Positions 8,990 through 16,453 of a stretch of DNA of 64,000 nucleotides are shown here, piece after piece. Both the position numbers and the translations under genes were made by a program. Origin of the DNA: Paenibacillus spongiae (lineage in GTDB: Bacteria > Bacillota > Bacilli > Paenibacillales > Paenibacillaceae); assembly GCF_024734895.1 (NCBI RefSeq), contig NZ_CP091430.1, positions 3,242,501 through 3,306,500 of the forward strand, in the 5' to 3' direction. The first letter of the stretch is position 1. The number at the start of each line of letters is the position of its first letter. The notes below the pieces were generated by a model, which saw only the letters and a program-made list of their open reading frames with translations, searched no databases and was not told the origin of the DNA.

Positions 8990-9529
8990 ATGTTAACGGA
9001 TGGCACAGGCATTATTATTCTCGTTACAGGGATCATGGCGAGCGGCAAATCGACAGTAGCACAATTGCTTTCTGAGCGGTTCGAGCAATCCGTCCATTTA
9101 CGCGGAGACCTGTTCCGGAGAATGATTGTCAATAATCGCAAAGAAGTAGAGCCTGATGCAGAAGATCATGTGCTCGAACAATTGCGGTTACGGTACCAAT
9201 TAGCCGCCCAAGCTGCAGATACGTACTGTAAGGCCGGATTTACGGTCGTTGTTCAGGACGTTGTGATCGGTAAGATGCTGAATGATTTTGTGTCCTTCAT
9301 CCATAGCCGGCCTTTCTATGTCGTCGTTCTATGCCCGAATACGGCTGCCGTAGCCGAGAGGGAAGCGAACCGTACCAAGAAAGGCTATGGTTCCTGGACG
9401 GTGACGGCCTTGAACGATGTGCTTCGCAATGAGACGCCTCCAATCGGATTGTGGCTGGATTCTTCAGCTTGGACGCCGGACGAAACCGTTCAAGAAATTG
9501 TGAAGCGACTAGATGAAGCCAGAATTTAG
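8990..9529 (+). CDS. P-loop AAA-type small-molecule kinase (chloramphenicol phosphotransferase-like)
   Basis: ATP-dependent kinase-like protein of 179 residues. Walker A is GIMASGKST near residues 14-22, followed by LRGDLFRRMI, where the Asp is the usual base/substrate contact in the AAA_33/zeta-toxin/CPT-like group; VVVQDVVI is the Walker B strand. ATG 8990 is preferred over the in-frame TTG 8984 because GGAGG lies 6 nt upstream of it. It closes the VOC run and overlaps the convergent AraC gene by 4 nt with no terminator between. The substrate (nucleoside, antibiotic or other) is unknown. Confidence 0.78.
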   Translation: MLTDGTGIIILVTGIMASGKSTVAQLLSERFEQSVHLRGDLFRRMIVNNRKEVEPDAEDHVLEQLRLRYQLAAQAADTYCKAGFTVVVQDVVIGKMLNDFVSFIHSRPFYVVVLCPNTAAVAEREANRTKKGYGSWTVTALNDVLRNETPPIGLWLDSSAWTPDETVQEIVKRLDEARI

Positions 9530-10395
9530 ACACCTTCCGCATATAACCGATATTTCAGTGGCGTGACGCCCGTCAGCTTCTTGAAATCCCGGATATAGAC
9601 GTTTACGTTCTCGAATCCGACTTCGAAGGCGACTTCAGAGACCGGCTTCGCAGACTTCTTCAGCAGGTGCTTGGAACGATCGATTCGAAGACGGATCAAG
9701 TATTCCTGCGCCGACGTTCCAGTCATCCGTTTAAACAAACGGGAGAAGTAATTTTCATTGAACCCCGCATGCCGCGCGATTTCCGTGACGCTGAAATCAG
9801 CGCGGCCTATTTGATTTTCCATGAATCGAACGGCGTCATCAATGACCTGACGATGATATTCCGACTTGCGGGTATGCTGGTTGTTCCGATTCAAGGCAAG
9901 CTCGGTCAGAATGCGCATAATGTGGACGGGGATGACCAGGTCGCTTCGAAGATCGCCTTCTTCCACATAAGCCAATATTTTTTGAAAACAGTAGTTAAAT
10001 TCAGATGAATGGGCCAGCAATACGGGCGTCAAGCCGCTCTGATTGATCGTATCGTAGAAAGCCGGGCAACCGCCTCCATTGATATGCAGGAAACGGTACT
10101 TCCATTCTCCAGCCGGACCTGTGCAGTAGTGATGTTGTTCGTTGCAGTCGATCAGAATAACGTGATTTTTCTCGAGCGTGTATCGTTTCCCTTTATACGT
10201 CAGCAATCCGCTGCCTGCATCCGTATGGATGATCTGGTAGTTTTGTTGTCCTTCCCGTTGGGTGTAGAAATCTTGGGCAAAATGCACATACCCGATCGTG
10301 CATAACTGATAGGGCAGTTTACTGGAGACGGGCAGAGGTGTAAACGGTATCATGACAGGCTCCTCGATATTATCGAAGTGGTATCGGGTCTTCAT
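9526..10395 (-). CDS. AraC family transcriptional regulator
   Basis: Protein of 289 residues: an N-terminal cupin-like sensor (about 20-170; GSGLLTYKGKRYTLEKNHV) and a C-terminal double HTH (about 190-285; FSVTEIARHAGFNENYFSRL and VSEVAFEVGFENVNVY). GGAGG lies 9 nt before ATG 10395. It is divergent from the glycoside hydrolase-like gene at 10654, so it is probably a sugar-responsive activator of that gene. Its 3' end overlaps the convergent kinase by 4 nt. Confidence 0.9.
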   Translation of the reverse strand: MKTRYHFDNIEEPVMIPFTPLPVSSKLPYQLCTIGYVHFAQDFYTQREGQQNYQIIHTDAGSGLLTYKGKRYTLEKNHVILIDCNEQHHYCTGPAGEWKYRFLHINGGGCPAFYDTINQSGLTPVLLAHSSEFNYCFQKILAYVEEGDLRSDLVIPVHIMRILTELALNRNNQHTRKSEYHRQVIDDAVRFMENQIGRADFSVTEIARHAGFNENYFSRLFKRMTGTSAQEYLIRLRIDRSKHLLKKSAKPVSEVAFEVGFENVNVYIRDFKKLTGVTPLKYRLYAEGV

Positions 10396-10450
10396 ATGAA
10401 CCGGCCTCCAATAAAGTCATATTTCGTAGATTTAAGGTAAGATGATGTAC

Positions 10451-10478
10451 ATGACAATGCAAGAATACGCAATACAAT
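10451..10478 (+). promoter_or_regulatory. candidate promoter for the 10654 gene
   Basis: ATGACA at 10451-10456, a 16-bp spacer and TACAAT at 10473-10478. The imperfect -35 box fits an activator-dependent promoter next to the divergent AraC gene. Confidence 0.45.
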
Positions 10479-10653
10479 AGAAGTATATCACGTGGAAGTT
10501 AAACTACAATTACGGTTGAGCGTCCGTATGATGCAGCGCCAGCCGGCATTGCGCTGAGTGGACGCGACATGTCGGACGGGACGTATCCAGGACGGGCGTT
10601 CGTGCGTGCTCGAACGCATCGATTAAACGAAGACGAGAGGAGCAACCGCCATT

Positions 10654-12117
10654 ATGTCTACGCCTATACGAATTCATCCGGACAATCCAAAATTGTTTGA
10701 ATTTCGCGGCAAGCCGCTCGTATTGCTCTGTGCAACGGAGCATTACGGCGCGGTTATGAATCGCCCGTTCGATTATGCGAGCTACTTGAAGGATGCCTAT
10801 GACAAGCAGCAAACGTTGACCCGGCTGTTTGTGCTGTTCCGCGAATTGCAGAGCGCGATGAATCCTTACTCGACCTGCAAGCCGGAATCCCCCGATTATA
10901 TCGCGCCTTTCGCTCGGAGCGGCCAAGGAAAGGCTTTGGATGGGCAGCCCCTTTACGATCTCGATCAATGGAACCCGGAATTCTTCGAACGCTTGCACGG
11001 GTTTATGTCGATGGCGGCCGAATATGGCATCGTCGTGGAGCTTGTCCTGCTGAGCAACACTTACGGGCCGGATGTATGGGCATTAAATCCGCTAAACGCG
11101 AAAAACAATACCAACGGTACGGAGGAGATCGAATGGCCGGATTATATGTCATTGCGGCATCCCCAATTACGCAGAAGGCAGCTTGACCATGTCCGCAAGA
11201 TCGTTGAGGAGACAAACAAATACGATAATTTGATTTATGAGATTTGCAACGAGCCTGGCGGGGCTGTCGCCGCCGATGCCCGTAATCCCGCGCCGTCCGA
11301 GGTTAACGAGTGGCAAGCCGAGATTGCGCGAACAATCCGCGATACGGAGGCAAGACTGCCGAACAAGCATCTCATCGTGGGGCAGGAGGCGTTTACATAT
11401 ACCCCTTGGGAGCAATCGTCGGATCTTTCCTTCCGCGGAGAATTGTTTGATACCGTAAATATTCATCCGCTGCCCAATACGACTTATGACGGCAAAGCCT
11501 ATCATATGGGTGAGTTTATGTCCAAGCAGCTCAAACTGCGTCCGTTTCGCGACTACTGCTTGGCGGTTTACGGCGAACGTAAGCCTCTGAATATGGATGA
11601 GGACAACATTGCCAGCCAGTACAAGGATCCGGATGGCTGGACGATTCACCGCAAGCGCGCATGGACTGCGCTGCTCAGCGGCGCTCATTACGATGTTATT
11701 GATTTCTCCATCATCAATTATTGTCCGACAGGAACGCCTCAGTCGCAGCAGCATCTCCGCTCGTGGATGCGCAACCTTTCGGCCTTCGTTCATTCTATCG
11801 ATCTCTTGAACGCTCGTCCGTTAAGCTCCCTTGTTACACGAGCTCCCGAACATGTATTGGAAATCGTATTCGGTGTTGAAGGCAAAGACATTGCCATCTA
11901 CTTGGCGGACGAACGCGAATTGAATGAGGGGACCGGCGAACCGGTTCGAGGGGGTAAACTTGCCTTAGCGCTGCCTCAGAGCGAGTATTCTGCGGTCTTC
12001 TATTCACCGGTATCAGGGTTGTATTCCCCGGCTGTGACGGTAAGGGGCGGTGACCTTGTTCTTGATCTGCCTGAGTTTCAGCACGACGTGCTTGTTCGCC
12101 TTACGCTGATCGCATAG
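10654..12117 (+). CDS. cytoplasmic glycoside hydrolase-like protein (clan GH-A / DUF4038-like)
   Basis: Protein of 487 residues with no signal peptide. The N-terminus FEFRGKPLVLLCATEHYGAV and the loop LIYEICNEPGG (acid/base Glu of clan GH-A barrels) mark a TIM-barrel glycosidase. GERKPLNMDEDN could hold the nucleophile, but this is less certain. The last ~100 residues form a beta-sandwich-like tail (VVFYSPVSGLY-type strands), as in DUF4038 proteins with a C-terminal collagen-binding-like domain. This suggests intracellular trimming of oligosaccharides. AGAGGAG precedes ATG 10654 by about 11 nt. Likely controlled by the divergent AraC protein. Confidence 0.72.
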   Translation: MSTPIRIHPDNPKLFEFRGKPLVLLCATEHYGAVMNRPFDYASYLKDAYDKQQTLTRLFVLFRELQSAMNPYSTCKPESPDYIAPFARSGQGKALDGQPLYDLDQWNPEFFERLHGFMSMAAEYGIVVELVLLSNTYGPDVWALNPLNAKNNTNGTEEIEWPDYMSLRHPQLRRRQLDHVRKIVEETNKYDNLIYEICNEPGGAVAADARNPAPSEVNEWQAEIARTIRDTEARLPNKHLIVGQEAFTYTPWEQSSDLSFRGELFDTVNIHPLPNTTYDGKAYHMGEFMSKQLKLRPFRDYCLAVYGERKPLNMDEDNIASQYKDPDGWTIHRKRAWTALLSGAHYDVIDFSIINYCPTGTPQSQQHLRSWMRNLSAFVHSIDLLNARPLSSLVTRAPEHVLEIVFGVEGKDIAIYLADERELNEGTGEPVRGGKLALALPQSEYSAVFYSPVSGLYSPAVTVRGGDLVLDLPEFQHDVLVRLTLIA

Positions 12118-12161
12118 ATGGGTCAAAAACCATTATAGTTATTTTGGAGATTGCTTCCAGA

Positions 12162-12167
12162 TATAAT
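12162..12167 (+). promoter_or_regulatory. -10 box (TATAAT) of the phosphotransferase leader
   Basis: Consensus TATAAT at 12162-12167 with a weak TTATTT 17 bp upstream. Start near 12174 would give a leader of about 270 nt containing two mini-ORFs and a terminator. Confidence 0.5.
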
Positions 12168-12211
12168 CTGATGTAGCATGTAATATATCTTCTTGTGAAG
12201 GGGTGATTGGC

Positions 12212-12265
12212 ATGAAACGCCGGGCTATTACTGCGACTGTTACTGTTAAGGTGATCATGAACTGA
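12212..12265 (+). CDS. 17-residue leader peptide
   Basis: Short ORF MKRRAITATVTVKVIMN, with GGGGTGATT 3 nt before ATG 12212. It lies between a TATAAT box and an intrinsic terminator ahead of the phosphotransferase gene at 12447. The run of Thr/Val/Ile and the basic N-terminus resemble leader peptides of ribosome-mediated attenuators (amino-acid operons or drug-inducible resistance genes). Too short to judge by composition; the call rests on the binding site, placement and downstream terminator. Confidence 0.5.
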   Translation: MKRRAITATVTVKVIMN

Positions 12266-12339
12266 ATACCGCTGGCAGGCTTGCCGAGTCTGTCACTTCA
12301 ATAGGATATCACTGCTTATCATTCCTGTAGGAGGATTTT

Positions 12340-12354
12340 GTTTGCCATGCAAAC
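12340..12354 (+). other. leader hairpin
   Basis: Perfect 6-bp stem (GTTTGC / GCAAAC) with a 3-nt loop, spanning the start codon of the second mini-ORF. Together with the stem at 12376-12401 it forms a set of leader structures. Confidence 0.45.
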
Positions 12355-12391
12355 CTATTCTCCCGTTAGATTATGGACCGCAGGCGCATAG
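12347..12391 (+). CDS. second leader mini-ORF, 14 residues
   Basis: MQTYSPVRLWTAGA from ATG 12347, preceded by AGGAGG about 12 nt upstream; its TAG stop falls in the loop of the terminator. A ribosome translating to this stop would cover the 5' arm and stop the terminator forming. Reality as a translated ORF is uncertain because its start codon lies in a small hairpin. Confidence 0.35.
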   Translation: MQTYSPVRLWTAGA

Positions 12392-12406
12392 CCTTGCGGT
12401 CTTTTT
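12376..12406 (+). terminator. intrinsic terminator inside leader (attenuator candidate)
   Basis: Arms GACCGCAGGC (12376-12385) and GCCTTGCGGTC (12391-12401), one-base bulge, 5-nt loop, then five T. It sits about 45 nt before the start of the phosphotransferase, so it would truncate the transcript unless relieved. Confidence 0.7.
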
Positions 12407-12446
12407 GCGCGCAAAAATAGACCTACACCACCCGTAGAGGAGCTGC

Positions 12447-13436
12447 ATGTCAATGTTGAAGCTGAAATATCTTTTTAATAATACCGATTTAGCCGAGATG
12501 CTGTTGGGCAATTGGGAGTACGATCCGGAATCGCTAGACTTATTTCAATATTATCGCATATCCTCGAATGCGGTGTATCCGTTCCAATGTCAAGGAAAGA
12601 CCGAGCTGCTGCGGTTTACACCGGCTGCGGAGAAAGTGAGAGAACACATTTTAGCCGAACTCGACTTTACTGCATATCTGCGAGCGAACCGGTATGGCGC
12701 ATTGGAACCGGTATTATCCAAGAAGGGAACTGAATTGGTTGAAGCCGAGACGCCGTGGGGGGCATACTATGCAACCGTATTTAAACGTGTAACCGGTGTA
12801 CAGATGAACGATACGGACTTTAGCGATTCGATCGTATTCAGCCACGGGCAAGCCTTGGGGAAGCTGCATTCGCTATCCAGTCGTTACGAACCCGGCAAAT
12901 ACAAGAGATGGTCCTATAGCGATGTATTAAAGTGGATTCAAGATACGATGATCGCGTTTCCTCATCAAGAAGGGGCGATTAGGGAAGCCCGGCTGCTGCA
13001 AGACTATTTCGCAACCGTTCCGGTCACGACGCTTAATTATGGACTGATCCATTATGATTTTGAATACGACAATGTGTTCTATGATGAAGAATCCCGCAGC
13101 TGTAATGTGATTGACTTCGACGATGCCATGTATCACTGGTACGGAATGGATATCGTGCAGGCATTGGATAGTCTGCAGGACTGCATTCCCGTGGAACAAT
13201 ATGAGCTTAAGAAGCAATGCTTCATGGATGGATATCGCACGGAATACGAGATAGCGGACGATATGCGAGCCATAATGCCCGCGTGCAAGCGATTTGCCGC
13301 ATTATATGGATATGCCCGCTTGATCCGATCCTCAGCCGAACAATGGGAGCATGAACCCGAATGGATGCTTCGGCTGCGCGAAAGATGGGTGACGGGACTG
13401 AAGGAAGACGCCTTGGTATTTGGAACAAAGCTGTAA
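12447..13436 (+). CDS. APH-type phosphotransferase (aminoglycoside phosphotransferase/HSK2-like kinase)
   Basis: Cytoplasmic protein-kinase-like small-molecule kinase, 329 residues. The catalytic loop LIHYDFEYDNVF (H-x-D-x4-N) and the metal motif VIDFDDAMYHW mark the APH/choline kinase/homoserine kinase II superfamily. This group includes both antibiotic kinases (spectinomycin, streptothricin, macrolide) and metabolic enzymes; sequence alone does not separate them. ATG 12447 and ATG 12453 are both possible; GAGGAG lies 4 or 10 nt upstream. The leader with mini-ORFs and an attenuator-like terminator is the strongest clue that the gene is inducible, as drug-resistance genes often are. Confidence 0.8.
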   Translation: MSMLKLKYLFNNTDLAEMLLGNWEYDPESLDLFQYYRISSNAVYPFQCQGKTELLRFTPAAEKVREHILAELDFTAYLRANRYGALEPVLSKKGTELVEAETPWGAYYATVFKRVTGVQMNDTDFSDSIVFSHGQALGKLHSLSSRYEPGKYKRWSYSDVLKWIQDTMIAFPHQEGAIREARLLQDYFATVPVTTLNYGLIHYDFEYDNVFYDEESRSCNVIDFDDAMYHWYGMDIVQALDSLQDCIPVEQYELKKQCFMDGYRTEYEIADDMRAIMPACKRFAALYGYARLIRSSAEQWEHEPEWMLRLRERWVTGLKEDALVFGTKL

Positions 13437-13463
13437 TTCTTTGCTGATTTCATAAGGATAAAC

Positions 13464-13482
13464 AGGCTGCCGTTGGCAGCTT
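13464..13482 (+). terminator. weak intrinsic terminator
   Basis: 8-bp stem AGGCTGCC / GGCAGCTT (one G-U pair) with a 3-nt loop and a short T-rich tail, just after the phosphotransferase gene. Confidence 0.5.
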
Positions 13483-13573
13483 GTTCCTGAATGTTTAAAC
13501 GTAGAGCGAGCTTCGATATGCGCTTATGCGCCTGCGTAATTTATGTATTTACAGGTTGATAGGAGGGCTGCAC

Positions 13574-14050
13574 ATGTTCATGGATATTTACCGGGCTCAG
13601 CCGAAGGACAAAATACTCATTCAACGAATGCTTGAATTATATACGCATGATTTCACGGAATTTCTGGATATCGACTTAGATGAGAATGGCTTATATGGCT
13701 ATCCGTATCTGGATTTGTATTGGATAGAACCGGGCCGGCATCCATTTCTAATCCAAGTGTCGGGTAAGCTTGCCGGATTTGTCCTGGTGAGAACCATTTC
13801 TTCGGATGAGGATCCGATTCATACCATTGCCGAGTTTTTCATCGTTCGCAAATATCGCCGACAAGGTATCGGTAAACAAGCGGCGCTCAAGATATTTCAT
13901 TTATTCCCTGGCAGGTGGCGCGTGGATCAAGTGGAGAGAAACTTTCCGGCGCAAACTTTCTGGCGGTCCGTCATTTCATCGTTTACGGATGGCAAGTTCA
14001 TTGATAAGGTAGAAGATACGAAAACCGTGCAGGAGTTTAAGTCCGTATAA
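13574..14050 (+). CDS. GNAT family N-acetyltransferase
   Basis: Acetyl-CoA-dependent acyltransferase, 158 residues. The acetyl-CoA binding motif is RKYRRQGIGKQAA, after the strand TIAEFFIV. The start is ATG 13574 with AGGAGGG about 7 nt upstream; an upstream in-frame start at 13526 lacks one. The C-terminal phrase QTFWRSVISSFTDGKF fits the usual alpha4-beta6-beta7 end. The S66 peptidase gene starts 16 nt downstream, so the two are probably co-transcribed. Substrate unknown. Confidence 0.82.
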   Translation: MFMDIYRAQPKDKILIQRMLELYTHDFTEFLDIDLDENGLYGYPYLDLYWIEPGRHPFLIQVSGKLAGFVLVRTISSDEDPIHTIAEFFIVRKYRRQGIGKQAALKIFHLFPGRWRVDQVERNFPAQTFWRSVISSFTDGKFIDKVEDTKTVQEFKSV

Positions 14051-14066
14051 AAGAGGAGAAGTGCGT

Positions 14067-15080
14067 ATGATCCGATACCCATTGTTAACAAAAGGAGCAA
14101 CGATAGGTATAACAGCCCCCTCATCCGGATTATCGGATGAATTGCACCCGCTGCTAAAGCTTGCCTGCAGCCGCATGGAGAGCAAGGGATTTGGGATCAC
14201 TTGCGGCGATACGGTCTGGACGCATAGCAAAGCCAAATCGTCGCCGGCCAAGAAGCGCGCAGCCGAGTTCAATCGCATGATGCGGGACGATGAGATCGGG
14301 CTCATTATTCCACCGTGGGGCGGGGAGTTATTGATCGAGATATTAGAAGAACTGGATTTTGAACATATGAGCGCGAAATGGATCATGGGATACTCGGATA
14401 CCAGTGTGCTGCTGTTCGCAATCACCTTACAAACGGGGATAGCTACGGCGCATGGAGCAAACCTCATTGATATGCGGGGAGAAGATCAGGATGATACGAC
14501 AGCCATGTGGCAGAAGGTGTTGGCAACGGAAGCCGGCGGATCGATCGAACAGCATTCCTCAGCGAAGTACCAGAAGGAATGGCAGTTTCATAATCCATCG
14601 CCCTGCATCTTCCATCTAACGGAGGAAACCAGCTGGCGCACCATCTCCGAACAGAACGTTAGCATGAGCGGCCGGCTGCTTGGCGGATGCGTGGATGTAA
14701 TCCGGCATCTGGTCGGAACGCCTTACGGTGATGTGCGCGGCTTCATGAAGCAATACATCGACGGGGACCCGATCGTCTGGTATTTCGAGAATTGCGAGCT
14801 ATCCACCACGGACTTGCGCAGATCGTTCGTTCAGATGAAGCTGGCCGGGTGGTTCGAGCATTGCGCAGGCATTCTAATCGGCAGAAGTTCTGCTAACCAT
14901 CCCGTTGATGGCTATACGGCAGAAGATGTCTATCGGGATCTGTATGATGAGCTGAAGGTCCCCATCGTCTATGACATCGATTGCGGTCATGTTCCTCCGC
15001 AAATTACATTGATTAACGGCGCATATGCCGAAGTTCATGTGGAGGACGGTAAAGGAACAATTACGCAGCGATTTTTATAG
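14067..15080 (+). CDS. S66 family peptidase (LD-carboxypeptidase/MccF-like)
   Basis: Serine carboxypeptidase of family S66, 338 residues. Catalytic residues are visible: nucleophile Ser110 in IMGYSDTS, Glu241 in WYFENCE, and His308 in DCGHVPPQ. LdcA members trim muropeptides; MccF members inactivate microcin C-type peptidyl-nucleotides. The divergence from classical LdcA and the lone placement next to acetyltransferases make a self-immunity/detoxification MccF-like role possible. ATG 14067 is preferred to GTG 14061 because GAGGAG is 8-9 nt upstream of it. Confidence 0.85.
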   Translation: MIRYPLLTKGATIGITAPSSGLSDELHPLLKLACSRMESKGFGITCGDTVWTHSKAKSSPAKKRAAEFNRMMRDDEIGLIIPPWGGELLIEILEELDFEHMSAKWIMGYSDTSVLLFAITLQTGIATAHGANLIDMRGEDQDDTTAMWQKVLATEAGGSIEQHSSAKYQKEWQFHNPSPCIFHLTEETSWRTISEQNVSMSGRLLGGCVDVIRHLVGTPYGDVRGFMKQYIDGDPIVWYFENCELSTTDLRRSFVQMKLAGWFEHCAGILIGRSSANHPVDGYTAEDVYRDLYDELKVPIVYDIDCGHVPPQITLINGAYAEVHVEDGKGTITQRFL

Positions 15081-15133
15081 TAAAAAATCAGAAGTCAATT
15101 CCTATTAATGTATGAAGCGAGGCGGGTTCTAGA

Positions 15134-15646
15134 TTGAACACTAGTCTATATGAATTCCCTTCATTGGTGACAGAACGAATAAGCCTTAGGCTTCTCACGT
15201 TGGAGGACGCTGAGGAGGTATATCGACACTTCTCGGATCATGAGGTAACGAAATATATGGATATTGAACCGTGCAAGAGTCGGAAGGAAGCTGAAGAGAT
15301 TATCCGGTATCATCTGGAGGATGCTGGCTGTCGATGGGGGCTCTATGACAAGCAGAATCAATCCTTCTTGGGCACTTGCGGATTTCATTATTTGAGGGAT
15401 ACGGATCATTCGTTTATGGCAGAGATCGGATTCGACTTGACCAAACATCATTGGGGCAAAGGGCTCATGAGTGAAGCCATGCAAGCCGTTATTGAATACG
15501 GGTTTACAATCATGAAGCTGGATGTGATTGACGCTACGGTCGAACCGGCGAATGAGCGGTCCATACGACTCATGAAGCAGCTTGGATTTCAACGGGAGCG
15601 CGAGCTTAGAGAAGAGCTGATCTATTATTATTTGAACCGGCCGTGA
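15134..15646 (+). CDS. GNAT family N-acetyltransferase (RimJ/RimL-like)
   Basis: Protein of 170 residues starting at TTG 15134. It begins LVTERISLRLLTLEDAEEVY, typical of the RimJ/RimL/YdaF branch. The acetyl-CoA loop is HHWGKGLMSEA and the end EPANERSIRLMKQLGFQRE carries the usual asparagine-containing motif. Probable acceptors are protein N-termini or small amines. It follows the S66 gene by 53 nt. Confidence 0.85.
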   Translation: MNTSLYEFPSLVTERISLRLLTLEDAEEVYRHFSDHEVTKYMDIEPCKSRKEAEEIIRYHLEDAGCRWGLYDKQNQSFLGTCGFHYLRDTDHSFMAEIGFDLTKHHWGKGLMSEAMQAVIEYGFTIMKLDVIDATVEPANERSIRLMKQLGFQRERELREELIYYYLNRP

Positions 15647-15667
15647 TATTCTAAGTTCAGAACATTG

Positions 15668-15707
15668 CAAAGGACGCAAATTACGATCTCGTAGCTTGCG
15701 TCCTTTG
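15668..15707. terminator. hairpin after the RimJ-like gene
   Basis: Perfect 12-bp arms CAAAGGACGCAA and TTGCGTCCTTTG around a 16-nt loop, without a T-run. Possibly a terminator or mRNA 3' stabilising stem. Confidence 0.55.
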
Positions 15708-15903
15708 TCGTGGGACGGTAGTGAAGTAATTAAAAGAACATCCTTTAAAGTTCCAATTATGGTAATATAAATGTAACTATAGCGAAAGCATGTACAACAA
15801 TATATATTGAACCAACACAGCATGCTGCACAGACAGACGTCCGTACGATTGCATGGATTTGCTGGAGCTTAGCAGGAGGAGCTTGCGTATTTTTCCGACC
15901 AAC

Positions 15904-15983
15904 TGCTGTTGCCGGAATTACCTTGCATGCTATCTTTTCTATTGCGCCGAGTTGCTGTTGCCGGTTTACCATGCATGCTATCT
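15904..15983. repeat. degenerate tandem repeat, period about 49 nt
   Basis: Two copies (15904-15935 and 15953-15983) share TGCTGTTGCCGG, then TTACC, then GCATGCTATCT; one-base indel between them. Confidence 0.65.
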
Positions 15984-16040
15984 GCTGCGAGCGCTGAAGA
16001 TGTATGGATGTTGATGGTGTTGAAGATGTACAGAGTGTTT

Positions 16041-16278
16041 GTCACAAATAACGGATTCCATGTCCGTGTACCGTGTAATGTAGGTGGGCTGGACTTGTAA
16101 CGGTCACCAGAGACGTTATTGTTGAAAACCGAGCCGAATTAGAGAGGTTGCGGACACCAGAGACGTTATTCATGCGATTATCGGAGGGAATGCGGTCATT
16201 TGGTGCGAATAGCGGATCTGATGTCCGGATGGTTCGTCCCTATAAGGTGTTGTCACAAATAACGGATTCCATGTCCGT
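16041..16278. repeat. interspersed repeats with ACGGA...TCCGT palindrome
   Basis: A 27-nt sequence beginning GTCACAAATAACGGA and ending ATGTCCGT is identical at 16041-16067 and 16252-16278, with a decayed copy near 16205-16228. Between them CACCAGAGACGTTATT occurs at 16105-16120 and 16155-16170, exactly 50 nt apart. Each 27-mer contains a small inverted repeat ACGGA / TCCGT. Confidence 0.75.
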
Positions 16279-16453
16279 AAGGGATCGTGCCGTACGAGAC
16301 ACAATCGAAGTGTATTCTTTCATATCTAGCATCGAGAGGGTTATGGAATCTATTCACACATAGTCATGCTCATATCTGAGAATTTTGAACACAGCCGGCG
16401 TAGGATTCGCTGCTATAATGAAAAGCAAGACTTCATGGGAATTGGGTGAACGA

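Larger units (their letters stand above)
15711..16412. other. gene-poor repeat-bearing intergenic region
   Basis: About 700 bases with no supported gene. Open frames here lack binding sites and their sequence follows the repeats. It contains three pairs of degenerate repeats, two of them spaced about 50 nt apart (listed separately). The block ends at a TATAAT at 16413-16418, the probable -10 box for the AraC-type gene. Confidence 0.6.

Noticed and set aside
15904..16278. CRISPR array
   Set aside because: Only two copies of each repeat, repeats differ in type and are degenerate; no cas genes anywhere in the window.
15909..16363. Small open frames in the repeat-rich gap
   Set aside because: No ribosome binding sites, and their sequence follows the nucleotide repeats rather than protein patterns.
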